NCBI GenBank assembly: GCA_951802195.1 | Contig: OX637629.1 | Span: forward strand, 558,001-622,000 | Length of the DNA: 64,000 nt | Reading direction: 5' to 3' | Origin: Tausonia pullulans | Lineage: Eukaryota; Basidiomycota; Tremellomycetes; Cystofilobasidiales; Mrakiaceae | Shown: positions 24,601 to 37,004 of the stretch, in pieces | Layout: the number at the start of each line of letters is the position of its first letter | Position numbering within the stretch: the first letter of the stretch is position 1 | Notes under the pieces: generated by a model | Told to the model about the DNA's origin: nothing | Databases searched by the model: none | What the model saw: only the letters and a program-made list of their open reading frames with translations | Translations under genes and position numbers: made by a program

Positions 24601-24618
24601 GACAGCGCTGACTCAGGG

Positions 24619-24668
24619 CTGGGTTAGTCCTCTGGCGGCCTGCCTGGGTTAGTCCTCTAGCGGCCTGC
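24619..24668. repeat. Tandem duplication, 25-bp unit x2
   Basis: A 25-base unit starting CTGGGTTAGTCCTCT is repeated (24619-24643 and 24644-24668) with one G-to-A difference. It lies 18 bases after the 18-bp duplication and about 120 bases before the MDR gene start. Confidence 0.95.
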
Positions 24669-24787
24669 CTGTCGTGAATCACCGCTCACCTTTCCTTTGT
24701 GAATCCTCAGTCATCATCCAACTCCATCCAGCGTCCTCTTGCTCTCATTCACCATCACATCCACTCTTCTTACTGCCTAACACTACC

Positions 24788-26391
24788 ATGGCCGCTATCC
24801 CTCAAACCCAAACCGCCTGGCTCCAGGTCGCCCGAGGCCAACCGAAGGCTGTCCTCCAGCGCAAGGACGACGTCCCCGTCCCGAAGCTTGAGGCTTCCGA
24901 TGACATCCTCGTTCAGGCAAGTCTCATCCCAGCGACTCGTATCGCCCAAACCGTCGTTTGACTGGCTGCTCCCTTAAAACCAACCAGGTCGTCGCAGCCT
25001 CCCTGAATCCGGTCGGCTATAGCGAGTCCTCGCTCTCCTTCTCTCTTGCTCCACTGTCCCCCTACACCCCAGCCTGACCGAGAGATGTTCCTCTTTCTCC
25101 AGAGATGATGCCTGTTTTGCCCAGCCTCATGCGACAGTTTCCCAGCAAGTCCTTCGCACATGTTCCCTTGTCCTTCTCAGGCCCGTCATTTAACTCTGAC
25201 GTCATCCTTACCTTCCGCCAGGCGTCCCCGAGTACGATCTTGCTGGGACGGTCGTCGCCTCCAACTCGTCCAGCTTCAAGCCCGGGGACGAGGTCTTTGG
25301 CATCATCCCCGCCGATCTCAATTACAAGACAGGTCACGGCGCTCTCGCTCAGTACACGATCGTCAAGGAGATCAACCTCGCGCACAAACCCAAGACGCTC
25401 TCCTGGGAGGAGGCCTCTGGCATGACGCTTACGGGTGTCACGGCGCTCGAGGGCCTTACTCGGGGCAAGCTCCAGAAGGGAGAGCGTATCTTCATCAACG
25501 GTGAGCCGTCCTAGTCGGTCCTGGCCGCTACATGCATGCTGACAGCGCAACTTCGCGATCAGGGGGTAGCTCGTCCGTTGGTCGCATGGCCATCCAGATC
25601 GCCAAGGTGAGTAGTTTCGACCGCTGTCCAATCAATCACATCTAATCTTTGCAATTCACCAGATCATGGGCGCCCATGTCGTCACCTCCTGCTCTGGATC
25701 CAGTGCTGACGGCGTCAAGGCGCTCGGAGCGGACGAGGTCCGTCCCTGCCCTCCTTCTCTATTGCGTGTTTCATCTGGACCTGACAAACCCTCTCGATCA
25801 GATCATCGATTACACCAAGGTCGACCTCCCCCAGCACCTCGCCAGCAAGTTCAACACCTCGACCTCCCAGTTCCAAGTCGTCCTCGATTGCATCGGATCC
25901 CAGGCTCTCTATCACAAGTCAGCGTTCTTCCTCGCTTCCGGACGCAAGTTCATGACCGTCGGTGCGTGATAATCAGTTGAGTTCCTATTTAACCGAACGG
26001 GCTGACCAAATGGTGGTCCACCCAGGCGCGGACCTTAAGGCCGGTTTCCTCGGTCTAGGCATACTCAAGTACGGCTACGACATTGCCTCCAACCTCCTCT
26101 GGCCTCAGTGGCTGGGTGGTACTCCCAGGACGTGGGAATTCTTCCTCCTCAAAGTTCAGCCGGGAGATCTCAAGAAGCTGTCCGACTGGGCTGCCAACAG
26201 TGAGTCCTGGTTTCCCAGATGGCATCCTCCGCCGTCAGGCACAGACTTAGCCTCCTTACCCCGCAAAAGATGGCCTCAAACCCTCCGTTGACTCGGTCTG
26301 GGGCTTCGACCGCGAGGGCGTCTTCGGTGCATTCGACCGGCTGGCAAGCAAGAAGGTTAAGGGGAAGGTCGTCGTCTTGGTCGCCAAGTGA
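24788..26391 (+). CDS. MDR-family oxidoreductase (quinone-oxidoreductase-like, zinc-less type)
   Basis: The start MAAIPQTQTAWLQVARGQ leads into a GroES-like fold: VVAASLNPVGY, then YDLAGTVVASNSSSFKPGDE. The Rossmann domain follows, with INGGSSSVGRMAIQIAK as nucleotide-binding loop, GADEIIDYTK and VVLDCIGSQ. The protein ends KGKVVVLVAK with TGA at 26389-26391, about 345 residues. The catalytic-zinc Cys/His set of alcohol dehydrogenases is not apparent, so it fits the NADPH quinone reductase/RTN4IP1-like branch. Seven or so short introns. The substrate cannot be stated. Confidence 0.85.
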
Positions 26392-26700
26392 GAGCAGAGC
26401 GTGCTGCTCGTGCGCTCGCTCACTCTACCTTTCATTACTTCGTATAAGTTGGCCCATTTGCTTGTCTAATTCTTGAGTGGCTGCACAAAGAGAGGAAGAC
26501 ATCGCCATGATTATGATGACCAACGAGATGCTGCTTGTGCAAGGCAAGGCGAGAGGATGAAAGAATAGAGCAAGACAGGAAGGGGAAGCCGAAGAAAAAA
26601 AAAAAAAAAAAGAGGAAAAGTAAGACACACATAGAGAAACCCAAACGTCCAAGAACGAAGTGAAGGAGCGCACAAGCCTCACTTCACAGCCTCCTCCTGC
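26392..26700. other. 3' flanks of convergent genes with A17 tract
   Basis: These 309 bases lie between the MDR stop and the F-box gene stop. A run of 17 A occupies 26595-26611. No coding feature was recognised. Confidence 0.5.
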
Positions 26701-29700
26701 TCATCCACTCCTCCCTCGACCGAGCCAGCTGAACCTGCCCCCACCGGCGCCGACACTGCCACTATTGGTGTTCGACGGCTGTTCCTGCGTATTGCCTCCC
26801 CTGCCCCTGCTGCTGCTCCGCCCAACTTCTGCCAAGAACGACGAGCTGCCCGACACAGAGGAGTGAGGCCTCGACAGCGACGATGCGGCGCTCGTCAAGC
26901 CCGACAGTCCCACCCCTAGCAGGGCAGTGGCCTCGTTGGGCGTCGGCGGCCCGGCGACGGGCTGAGTCTGACGAGGCTGCTCCCATGTCCTGGACGATAT
27001 GGGCATGAACCCGCCAGGTCGCGAGCGCGATGAAGAGGGCGACTCCATCGTTCCGGTCCGGAGAGGGTGGTGCTGCTGGCCCTCGGTGAAACTCGAGCGG
27101 CGGGAAGAGGTCGCGGAGCCGGAGGTCGGGTGGGGCAAAGGGGCTAGGCGTCTGGTGTTTAGTCTAGTGGTCGGGGCGGGGGCATGGGCGGCGGTAGAGG
27201 ACGTGGATGACGAAGAGGGCCCACCGGCTTCTGCTGAATGGTGAGGCTGGTTGTAAGGGGCGGCATGATTTGCTGTTCCGATCCTTGTCGAACTGAACGA
27301 AGGGCTGCTGCCGCCGTTGTGAGGAGAGGCCCGCGCTTGGAGAGTTCGAGGGGTCCGCTCAAGCGTCGTAGAGTCGTCCACGTCCTGATCGAATGAGAGG
27401 GAGACGGTGGAGGAAGAAGGGGAGGAAGGCGTCGCGTCTGAATGGGAGGGAGGGTCGAAGAGGCTCGCAAGGTGCATCCGAAGGTCGTTAACACCCGAGC
27501 CAGAGTAGACGCAGAACGCTTGCCGCTGGTGCGGGTTAAAATCCTAACGAAGCGGGAGCTTTCATGAGTTGAGTTCAGGGATAGAGAACGAAAACAGGAA
27601 CTCACTTTCGGGGGTTGTCGGCAGTACTGCTGCAGGTCCGCCCGACGGAAAGCAGGGACACCCGTCAAGCTGAGGTGGGTAAGCTTGTTGAGCCGTTGTA
27701 GGAGGTAGTGAATCGCTTCGATAGAAATGTTCTCGCAGTAGGAGAGATGAATGCGCTCGAGGCTCGAAGGCCGCTCGACCAGGGCATGAATGGCGTTGTC
27801 GGTGAGATTGGCGACCTGTGGAGTAGAGAACCGTCAGCTAACTGTGTTGGCAGGGGGACTTTGATCAGAACGCACCCGAACGAGACCGATGCGACGCAGC
27901 TTGGGCAGCTGCGAGAGCTCGAGGACGCTCATGTCGGTGAGCAAGGGGCAACCTGGTTGATACGCATGATTGAGAACGATCAGCACGACGGACTATCAAT
28001 TGAGCGATAGTGACCTCGTCTCACAGGCCAGATCAATATATCGTAGACGGGTGCAAGTTCGCGCAAGCCTGGAGACGGCGCCGTCCGTGATCCTATGGAA
28101 AGGAGATCCTTGAGTCATCAGACAGGACCAACGCTAGATTGAAAGTATAGCATGCTCACTTTGCGACATGGCCCATGTGGAGCTGATGAAGGGAACGTCC
28201 AAAGCGGCAGATGCTTGCCATGCTCTCATCGGTGAGCCCGGTGCACTTCGCGAGGACCAAACTCCGAATTTTTGGCGCGTTGGAGACAATAGCCTCGACA
28301 GCCTAGTGCGGGGGTGAAATTAGGCAGACATCAGGTCGCGGTATGGATGAAGCACGAAAATTACACAGGCGACGGACCTGGTCCGTAAGCAGCGAGCAGC
28401 TTGTGAGGTCGAGCACCCGTAGGTGATCAAACGCTCGCATCCAATTGGGCGGAGGGATTGGGCTGTTGGTGCCTGAGCCGGCGGCCTCGCTGTCGGTGAC
28501 GGCAACAGTTCTTGGGGACCCAGGAAGGCCGACAGTGGACGGATGAAGCGAGGTCGGCGCGTAGCTGTGACCCACGCCGCCCGCTGGCAACCGGTTGCCG
28601 AGGTTCGGGAAGAGGAAGGGAAAGCCCTCGTCTTTGAGAAGAACGCAGGATGAAAGACGGAGCTCGCGTAGGTGCGAGGAGTAGAGCCAGAGCTCGCGCG
28701 AAGCGACCGAGGTAATTTGGCAGACATCGACAAGGTCAACCTCAAGGAGAAGAGGACAGAGCCGAGCAAGGAGGACGACGGAGAGATCCGTGACGAGGTC
28801 GCACTTGACAAGTTTGATCTGAGATAGACGTGCAGGGGCGCTCAGCCAACAACAAGGTAGTCAAGGGACAAGGCCACGCAGGGAGACAGCACAAACCCTC
28901 CGCAAGAGACGACAATTCTTGGCGATGGCTGTGATACCTTCATCGGTGACGTTTCGGCAGCCACTGAGATTGAGTCCTTGTAACCGTGGGCAGCCCCGCG
29001 CGAGTGCAATGATCGTCCGATCAGTGACGTGCTTGACGTTGGTCAGGTCGAGAGCAACGAGCTCCTTCATATTGCCGTCCCCAAGTACAGCGGCGAGGAC
29101 CGAGTCAGAGAGCTTGGAGCAGCCCTGGAGGGTGAGCCGCTCGAGTCGGTCGCACGTCCGGAGGCGGAAGAAGGTGAAGTCGGTGAGGGCGTCGGCAACG
29201 TTGCAGAAGTTGAGTCGACGGATGAAGGAGGCGTAGGGAAATGTCCGTGGAGGGATGTCCGACGTCGAGAGCTGATGTGGGTCGTCGATGAGGAGGCTCG
29301 GATCGTTCCACAGAAGCGGCTGTTGCCCGCGTTTACTGTCCCTCCCTGTACTGGTGTGCCCTGCTCTGGAGGGAGCAGGGCTGCTTGTTGAAGATGACAC
29401 CGGGGTGACGGCCCAGCTGCCACCATCCTCGCTGCCACCGATGCCGCGAGAGGACGAGACGGCAGCGCGAAGTCGGGCAAGTTCCTCGTCGGCCGCGGTA
29501 GCGCTCGAATGGGAGTTTGCGATCCTGGTCCGGCGGCTACTGATGGTCTCATCATCGATGGGTTTGGGGTCGATGACGTGGAGCAGCCGGTAGAGGACCT
29601 CGAGTCGGTAGAGCGCAGGCTTGTGCCAAAGGATCTCGGTTGCAATCTGGCACCACGCCCGTGAGACGAGCAAAGCTGAGCGAACGTCGGCAGGCGAGGG

Positions 29701-30259
29701 CAGGAGCTTGATGATCTGTAAAGGGGAAACAGGAGGCGTATCAGTCCCCTGACCGAATACTGGGGGAGGCGACAATGCCTCCTGTCTATCACGAGGAGAG
29801 ATCAAGTGTGGGCTTGCGGCTGGAGAGCGCGGACAAGGGCGAGAGCGGGGCCACCGCCCTCCCACGCGACACAGGGTCTCGCCGACTGAGAGTAGCCCGT
29901 GAACACGAACGTTTGGGAAGACTCACGTAGATCCAGATCTCGAAGGGAAGCCTGTCTCCGACCACTCCATGCGAGCCTTGTCGGCCCATCGCCGCAACAC
30001 CGCCGCCGCCTCCACGTCGCTCGTCGTCATCGTGAACATCGCCTGCGCTGCTCTTCCCGCCATCAGCGGCCGACCGACGCGAGCCAGACCATTCGCGGAC
30101 GAGCGGGGCAGCCAGCCGAGGTGCCTGCAAGGTGTAGGTGCCGTCCTCAAAATCCTCGGGCCCTGAGCCGTCCGAGACGGACGTCGAGGAGGGCGAGCCA
30201 GGGGGTCGCGCATATGAGGGTAGGGCGGCGGCCATGGTGTCGAGCGACGCCAATGTCAT
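26701..30259 (-). CDS. GRR1: Grr1-like F-box/leucine-rich-repeat protein (SCF substrate receptor)
   Basis: Grr1 recruits G1 cyclins and nutrient-signalling substrates to the SCF ubiquitin ligase. A low-complexity start leads to an F-box split by an intron: LPFEIWIY then IIKLLPSPADVRSALLVS. Cys-containing leucine-rich repeats follow through about 29240-27560 (for example LTLQGCSKLSDSVL, LNLSGCRNVTDEGI, RVLDLTSCSLLTDQ, LRYIDLACCPLLTD, IHLSYCENISI), at least ten units. The last 260 residues are Ser/Pro-rich and disordered, ending SWLGRGRSG with TGA 26701-26703. The start at 30259 is the longest in-frame ATG; 30235 (MAAALPSYARPP) is an equally possible start. A Ser/Gly-rich insert interrupts the LRRs at about 28430-28600. 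About eight introns. Confidence 0.85.
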
Positions 30260-30972
30260 AAGCAAGAGGGAGGAGCGCGTGGAAGAGGTCCAGAATTGCT
30301 ATTGGATTACTGCAGGCGAGTTCAGGAAGAGTCAGCGAGCGGGCAAGGTGCCCAGGGCGCGGGAAGGCTGAGTCGAGCGACCGAGTGAGAGGGTGGGGTC
30401 GCGAGCGAGCGACGACCGGTCCGAGGAGCCTGGTTGAGGGCGGGGAAGGGTGTGGCCGAGGACTCCAGCTGAGGAAGGAAGGTCTTACTTAGGTGGTGGT
30501 CTGTTTTTCTGCTGCCAGGGGTCGGGGACCCAGGCGAGGAGGAGATGGACGTTCTTGGAGGTGGTGGGGTCGTTTGGTTGGTCGCAAGACGACAGTCCGA
30601 AGGCAGGCGGCCAAGGGCGAGGCGCGGCGGGACCGCTTGAGGCCGAGAGCAGTATTCGCGGGGCGTCTCTTGCATGGTCAACCGACGATGTGCGGGGTGT
30701 TGCTCTGGGCGACACTGATTATGCCAGCAGTCGTCTCAGAGGAGTAATCATGTCGATTTTTGGCTCTTACATGCTCTCTCAATATGGACTCACGGCCAAA
30801 CGCGGCGAGCGATGTGAGAAGAGTGCCAAGGCAAGAAGCATCGGAACTCGTCTCGCTCTCCCTGACTTTGTGCTGGGTGAAAGCTGAACGCGGATCTCAG
30901 CAGAACAAGAGATTTCGCCACGGATTGAGCATTTGGATTAAGAGATGGCTAGCTCAGCTCTCTCAGACTTTG
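30260..30972. other. Grr1-like gene promoter and PLA2 3' flank
   Basis: This 713-base region separates two minus-strand genes. It is moderately GC-rich. Open frames on both strands have no recognisable family. Confidence 0.35.
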
Positions 30973-33900
30973 TCATACACCCTCCGCTAGGTCCGCCACC
31001 TCCGTCTGAGCCCGCTCTGTGAACGCCTCGCTGTCGGCATCCCCACCACATGAGGGCCCAAGGAGAGCACTGTTCCCAGTGATTTCCGCTCCCTTAGTAT
31101 CGACGACACTCGTGTCCGCCGCTCCCGTCACTGGCTCTGCTGGCTCCACCGCCGCTGCTTCCTTCTCCTCCTCCGGTTCCTCGTCCCGCCCTCCCTCTGA
31201 CGCCCGGATGGGATCGTCCTTACCAAAAGCCAAGTCTTCGCCTTTGGCAGCAGCAGTCTGTCGAGCGAGTCGCTCTCCCTTTCGTCGCTGGTAGCCCTCG
31301 CGAATGACGAGCCGGATGACCTCGAGCGATTCGCCAAAGTTGGCCTTCGCCGTCTTACGTATCGTCTGGACCTGCTCCTCGTTCCACTTGAGACTGATGG
31401 TGGGACGCAGTGTAGGTAGGAGTCAGCCGAGGGGTCATTGTATCTGAGAATTGAAAGGCATGACCGGACGGACTTATAAGAGCCGGAGAACGCTGCGCCG
31501 GTTGGATCATATCCGGGCTGGTGTATAGGAGAGATGCTTTCAGAGGGATTTTGTTTGGTGACAGATGAATCAAAGCGGCACGCACGTTGACCTTGTTCGG
31601 GAAGAGCGGCATATACACCTGTCGGATGGATGAGAAGGCGAGTAAGAAAGTGACGTCCTCGAGGTGGTAGCGCAGCAACTCACGAGAGACACGGGGCGCG
31701 TCGCGAGTGGGACGTTGTTCTTCGAGATGTTATAAGGTAGGGATCCAGGCTGCTGACCACCCTGAATTGGTGGAGGTGGTTGCTGCGTCTCTCCGGTCAC
31801 ACCGTTCGCGGGCTTGGGCGTTGCAGCCAGCGGGACGGAAGGGTGAGTCGGGACGCCGTCAAAGATCTGGCGGAGCCGTGCGTGAGTATCAGTTTATCAA
31901 ATCACATTATTCACCCCCTGGCGAACAATGACTGACCTGTGCATACCGCCCACTAAACTCTCTCTCAATGCTCTCAGCCGTCCATCCCTCCGCCGCAGCC
32001 TTCTCCTTCCGCTTGACATCTTCTGCTCTCGCCTTCTCGAACGCTTGCTTCTTGGCAGACTGGTTCTTCCCCTCGGTCGGTTCCGGCGCGCCACCCTCAG
32101 CCGGCCGCAAATTCGTCCGGCGTTGGTCCCTGTTTTTCCCGCCATTGTTGGATTCATGTCTGCTTGAGGATGATGGTTTTTGAATGGGAGACTGGGCTGG
32201 CCTTGAAGGTTGTTGAGGGTCTATGCAAGTAGCTTCAGATGGCGTCGACGGGGCGAGACTTAGGGAGGCGCTGTTCGTCACGTCAGGTTCAGATGCTGCG
32301 GTTGCTTCTTCTGTAGAGCGAGCAGCAGCAGAGGGAGGGAGGGGGAAGGGATGGGCACGCTTGGTGAAGAGGAGGCCTAGACACCACGGAAAGTCAATGG
32401 CGAGACACGTAACCAGATGATTGTCATTGATGACCTACCTTTCATATCTCCCATCTCCTGATTGCGTGCGGGCGCCGCTTCGGTCATGACATCCGAGCTG
32501 GCGTCAAAGTTGAGGATGATGTCGCAGCCTCGGCTGGGGTGCAAGAAGGCGTAGGTGGGGGAGTTCTGAGATACGGTTTCTTGAGGTCAGCACTGTTACT
32601 TACGGTCGAACTGCGCTGCCGTGACAAACATTCGAGATGCCTGTTGTCGCGATAGAGCGTGTCAGTTAGATTCCACCGCGTGAGAGAATGGATGGCGGCT
32701 ATGCCCTCACCAGAATCGAGCATGTGAATGCGCTGGGCATTCTCGATACCAGGCGGCCGCGGACTAGGGGACGCGTGGAAGAGAGGCTGTAATCGATCTC
32801 AAAGTCAACCGGGAGGCAGCACCGTGAAGAACCATCAGACGACAGCTCGCTGACATTGTGCTCGTTGGCGCTGTTTAACATTACATACTCAGAGTCAACA
32901 GTCGTCCGTGTTAAAGCGAAAGATACGGATGAGCGACTTACGCATGAACGGGATGCCGTCCTTCAAAGACCTTGGTTTCGTGCTGGCCCCAGAGATCTAG
33001 GCGAGAATATTTTAGAAAAAAAATCAGCGGAGTTGCAAGAGCCACAGTATGAGGCAACAACGGACGAGCGATGGCGCCAGAGATGTTGTCGATGCTGCCC
33101 TCGATCCAACCCTTCGGCAAACTTCGCTGAATCGTTCCGAGGTAGATGCTTCAGGGAGCAAACCACCCGTGTCAAATCTGTTCGAGTTTTCACTGAGACA
33201 ACCAGCGACAGACCTCATCGGCGCAGCAGGAGCGCTGGTGCAGAGACCGAGAATACAGCTGAGACTGTGCTCGGGAAGGCTCTTGACCGAGCGGCCGCCC
33301 TTGAAGGGTCGCCCAAAGGCCCAAATCCTTAAATTGGAGAATAACAGATGAGGTTTACAACTGAACATTGAGAAGAAGAAACAGGCTCACGGAATCCAGT
33401 ATTTAAGCTCGTCGCAGCCAAACTCGAAGGGCGAGAACTGAAGTCGTTTGTCGAAGTAAAGAGGTGTCAGCTACGACACGAGACAGAGAGAGAACGAGCT
33501 TGTTCGGAGTCGTACTTCGTACCACTGCCACCATGCATCCTGCGCCATACGGTGTTCCTTATCATTATGATCCTCGCTCTCAAAGGGTGCCTCCTTGTCC
33601 TTCCACGCCTTCCAAGGGCGCTCATGCCGGATCGCCGTCAGGATTGGCATGGGCTCCTCGCCTTTGGAGATCTTTGGCGCCACGCTCGACCACCGGAACC
33701 ACTCGCGATGAAGTGAGGGCAGGCGGTCCTTCCAGATCGTCACGGCCTCCTCCTTGGACGGCAGCCAGAGGTATGCCGTGACGAAAGAGCCGTAGACGTC
33801 CATGAGTGTCTGAGAGAGGCCGGCGAGGTGCTTCCATTGTCTACCAGCCCGGGGAGGTTGGTGCGGGAAGAAGATGGCAACCTGGGACTTCAGCATACGC

Positions 33901-35893
33901 TGTCAAGTTGTCCATGGGGACGAATGAAGACTCACAATGGCGCGAGGAGGTAGTACGCCCCACGCGGCGACTTCATAGTCTCCCGCATCGCCCTGTTTGC
34001 ATGCAAGAAGGTTAATTTTATTACCTTGAGCTAGACGATCATGGAGGTATTCGCGCACTTTGGACTCAGCGGGTGATGCTGGCTGTGTTTGGCGTAGTGG
34101 GCGAGGCAACGCTTGGTCGACATCTCGCCCCATGTGTAGTAAGCTGTCGGTCGCGGGACGGCATCAGACGCCGCGGAGGGAATCAAGTCGGACGCGGAAA
34201 AGACTCACAGCCCAGAGCCCAACATGATCCCGAAACGCCGGCGGTGTACATAATCTATTTGGATCAACGTGCGGTCACTGGTCAGCGATAGGCCACCGCG
34301 AGTAGGATGGGACCGCCTACGTACAAGATCCCACATGCCTGCCTCCTTGGCAGCCTCCATGGTGGCCAAGAAACCGAGCATCTGTCGCGTCCGGACGTGG
34401 TCAGCCAGGGGAGATCGCCCCAGGTCGTTCCATTCGGTCGAAGCCGGTGGATGACCAGCACACGCCGGACCATGGCTCGACGAGACGACGCGATGAACGA
34501 GGACTGACTGCTCGGAAGCCTCCGCCACTGCCACCCAGGCCAATGATAGGAATGTCCCGCTCATCTATCTCCTCCTCGTCTGGGATCTGGAGAAAACGAC
34601 GGAGTTGCTTTACCGCCCGCTTCCGGCGCGCCTTGACAAGTGCGGTCTCGGCGTCGCACAGATCGTTGCTTCGGCGAAGCTCCGCCGTCCACTGGATCTC
34701 GGGGTGGAGCCGGGCGTCAGAAAGTTCGTCTTGGAGGAGGTCGTCCTAGTCATGGGTCGGAGAGCGTCAGCGAGCCAAAGACAGCACGTGCGCGCTTCGG
34801 CGGCTGAGGAGAGGCCAGCGACAGGCAGCGAGCGACTGGGACGCACGACGTTCATGATGTCCCCCCACCGGGACTTCATGTCCTTGAATCGGTTGATGAG
34901 GAAGCTTCCTGAAGTTGTGGCCAGCACGCCAGTGTCAGTGAGAAGGCGACGGCATGTGATAAAGAGCCAGTCGAGGAGAAGGAAGCGCGGACTTAACCTG
35001 TCCGTTCTAGCGGCTCCTCGCCAAGGTATTGAGGATGGCTTCCGCGTGGAGCCCTAGTATCTCTGGATCCAGCTGTCTTGGTTGATCCTGTGGAGGCTAT
35101 TGACTGTCCGTACCATGCAGCGGTGGCGAAAGTAGTAGGGATGGGGAGAAAGGTCCAGCGGTCAGGCGCTGTGACGTCGTTAGGCCGGCCGGCAACGACA
35201 GAGCTCGCTGAGACGCACTGGTTCGCGCTCCTTGCGTCTGAAGAAGCGACTCATCGATCTGAGGCGAAAAGGGCCGCTAAGGAGGCGAATGAGGTGTGCT
35301 CCGATCCAAGGGAGAGTGGTGGTTGAATGTCGACGTGCGTCAACGGCGGATCCACGGGAGATCGATCGACTCAGCCAACTTAGCTTCGACGTAGGCTGCG
35401 ATCACGGCGCGCATGTCTGTCTCATCGTCCGTGCATGGTGACCAACAGCTAAGGACTCACACAGAGTCGCCTTGACGCAAGATTTAAGGGCTCCAGAAGC
35501 AGGAGTAACAACGGCGACAGCAGACATTGTGCCCTGGTTCAAGGTTCATCGTCACCTGGTCGCGATCTGCGCTCGTACGCCTGGTCCCTCAGACACCAAG
35601 GATCGCCGCTCGTCCAGATGGCAAACGAAAGGTGAACATTGCGCTCTCACTTCGCTGGTGTCAGAACCTGGAATCAACCCCGAACTTGGCGGAGTTAACA
35701 CCTGGTCCTGAGTGTCATACTATCCAGTTGGATTGTTAATGGGCGTGGCGTGCCTCACTCACAGCAGATCAAACAATCGCCTTCCCGTGTCGCCGCGCGC
35801 CCATCGCCTGGACACCCAGCGCGGATAGTCTTCTCCCGGTACCGCTCTGTGGATCTCGAGCAGCGGCCGGGAACATCCCGAAGAGATGACCAT
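30973..35893 (-). CDS. Cytosolic phospholipase A2-like lipase (PLA2c domain)
   Basis: The family releases fatty acids from phospholipids with a Ser-Asp dyad. RFKDMKSRWGDIMNV and the exon at about 34580-34745 lead into IIGLGGSGGGFRA (about 34500-34530), where the Ser in GGSGG is the expected nucleophile. TAGVSGSCW follows at about 34240. Further on are WFRWSSVAP, LTAIRHERPWKAW, DAWWQWYE and FGRPFKGGRS. RIHMLDSG (about 32720) supplies the catalytic Asp, followed by DIILNFDASSDV. The tail is highly charged and ends TEVADLAEGV at TGA 30973-30975. The core is firm. The N-terminus is not: an exon at 35893-35768 (SRPLLEIHRAVPG, DTGRRLFDLL) and pieces between it and 35080 probably belong to it, but I could not chain them. 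The possible ATG at 35914 abuts a tRNA gene, so 35893 is preferred. More than twelve introns. Confidence 0.75.
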
Positions 35894-35907
35894 GCGGACA
35901 ACAAAAC

Positions 35908-36133
35908 GAAACATTAGCCCCACGGGGGGGTCGAACCCCCAACCTTCAGATCACCGTTTAAGAGTGAGTTGAGCACCTGCTATAAGAGTCTGACGCTCTA
36001 CCGATTGAGCTAGCAGGGCGGAAGACGAACAGATTGAACGGTCCGTCGTATGGTCGTCGGCAACTGAGCGTGCCCTATACCCCAATGCAGGAACATGACG
36101 CAAAACATTCGACTCACATACAAAATAAACAGT
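35908..36133. repeat. Left arm of a ~225-bp inverted repeat containing tRNA-Lys
   Basis: Read in reverse complement, this segment matches 39146-39370. It is essentially identical through the tRNA and the 60 bases before it, and diverged (roughly 85-90% by eye) in the outer part. Homology fades in the PLA2 5' region on one side and at a TTTATTTTGTAT block on the other. Confidence 0.9.
35916..36019 (-). tRNA. tRNA-Lys (CTT) with 31-nt intron
   Basis: Reverse complement: acceptor GCCCTGC pairs with GTGGGGC. The anticodon stem is TCAGA/TCTGA with loop CTCTTAA, so the anticodon is CTT. The T-arm is GGGGG TTCGACC CCCCC. A 31-nt intron (35952-35982) sits after base 37, the standard place for nuclear tRNA introns. 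Base 73 is T, as in yeast tRNA-Lys(CTT). A TTTCGTTTT terminator follows at once and overlaps the start area of the PLA2-like gene. Confidence 0.93.
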
Positions 36134-36373
36134 TGGCCCCCTTTGCTTTCCCCGCTGCGCGCTTGGAGCATCTTGGCGCCTGCGCTCCTCCTTGCGCTTG
36201 GCGTCCCGTCTACACGTCGCTCGGGTGGTCGATTGTCTAGCGTGAGGCTTGCTCATAAAAATAAAAATTGTATTTAAGTATAAAAAGGTGAATCATTAAC
36301 GAAAACGGCGACTTAGGGCAACCGACGGCCAACACAAGCATCTTTCTTCTCGGCTTAGGCCTTAGGAAGACTT
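36134..36373. other. Spacer inside the tRNA-Lys inverted repeat
   Basis: AT-richer sequence (about 36245-36300: AAAAATAAAAATTGTATTTAAG) upstream of a tRNA-Ser. It contains another copy of the TTGTATTTAAGT core seen at the head of the dispersed repeat. No coding content was recognised. Confidence 0.4.
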
Positions 36374-36455
36374 GCTGACTTAGCCAAGTGGTTACGGCGT
36401 TTGATTAGAAATCACATCCTCTTTGAGGGCGCAGGTTCGAGTCCTGCAGTCAGCT
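36374..36455 (+). tRNA. tRNA-Ser (AGA), slightly aberrant
   Basis: Acceptor GCTGACT/AGTCAGC, a serine-type long variable arm (CCTC..GAGG) and T-arm GCAGG TTCGAGT CCTGC. The anticodon loop TTAGAAA gives AGA. The anticodon stem TTTGA/TCACA has one T-C mismatch and base 73 is T rather than the usual G, so it may be divergent or decaying. A TTTT terminator lies at 36459-36462. Confidence 0.85.
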
Positions 36456-36782
36456 TCCCTTTTGGCCAAGATGGAGAAGAACGGGAGGCTCGCACCTGTC
36501 ATGTTGTTCCAGGGATGACGCGAAGAACGGCCAGCTCTGCTGCGCCGCCTTGCTGCGGTTGAACCATTGGCATCTGCTGTTAGACGACACAGAACCTGGT
36601 CAGCATGAAGATCGGCCTTTTTAGTAAGTTAGTCATGGATTAAGTGAAGAGGACAGTACGATCACACTATGAGAGACTTTGAGAGGGAGTAAGAGAGAGA
36701 AAAGCTAGGGAAGGAGGGGAGGGAGTATAAAGATGGAGAGGGACTTAAGAGGAGATGAGAGGCACAAGCTGTTTCCTTTTTT

Positions 36783-36858
36783 GTATTTAAGTCTTGAGTT
36801 ATACGCAGAGGACGAGCTAACCCTATGAGAGATGGCGAGTCGTAGCTGGCTGAAAGGG
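36783..36858 (+). repeat. Dispersed ~80-bp repeat, copy A
   Basis: Begins GTATTTAAGTC, then GAGTTATACG, then CCCTATGAGAGAT and GCGAGT. It is preceded by a T-run. Homologous to copies B (36877), C (38829) and D (40205-40290, inverted). Confidence 0.85.
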
Positions 36859-36876
36859 AAAACTTTTTTTTTTTTT

Positions 36877-36960
36877 GTATTTAAGTCATGAGTTATACGT
36901 GGAGAACGAGGTAACCCTATGAGAGATAGCGAGTAATAGCTAGATAGAGGGAGAGCGGAC
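36877..36960 (+). repeat. Dispersed ~80-bp repeat, copy B
   Basis: Same order of blocks as copy A: GTATTTAAGTCATGAGTTAT, ACCCTATGAGAGATAGCGAG, then AGATAGAGGGAGAGCG. It is preceded by T13. It lies 18 bases after the end of copy A. Confidence 0.85.
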
Positions 36961-37004
36961 ATGACCGAGCGCGAGAACGTCGGGCGAGGCGCCGTGGGAA
37001 GAGG

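Larger units (their letters stand above)
23962..24787. other. Divergent promoter between SCP2 and MDR oxidoreductase genes
   Basis: This 826-base region carries regulatory sequence for both flanking genes and two short perfect or near-perfect tandem duplications (24565-24600 and 24619-24668), listed separately. No exon was recognised. Confidence 0.45.
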
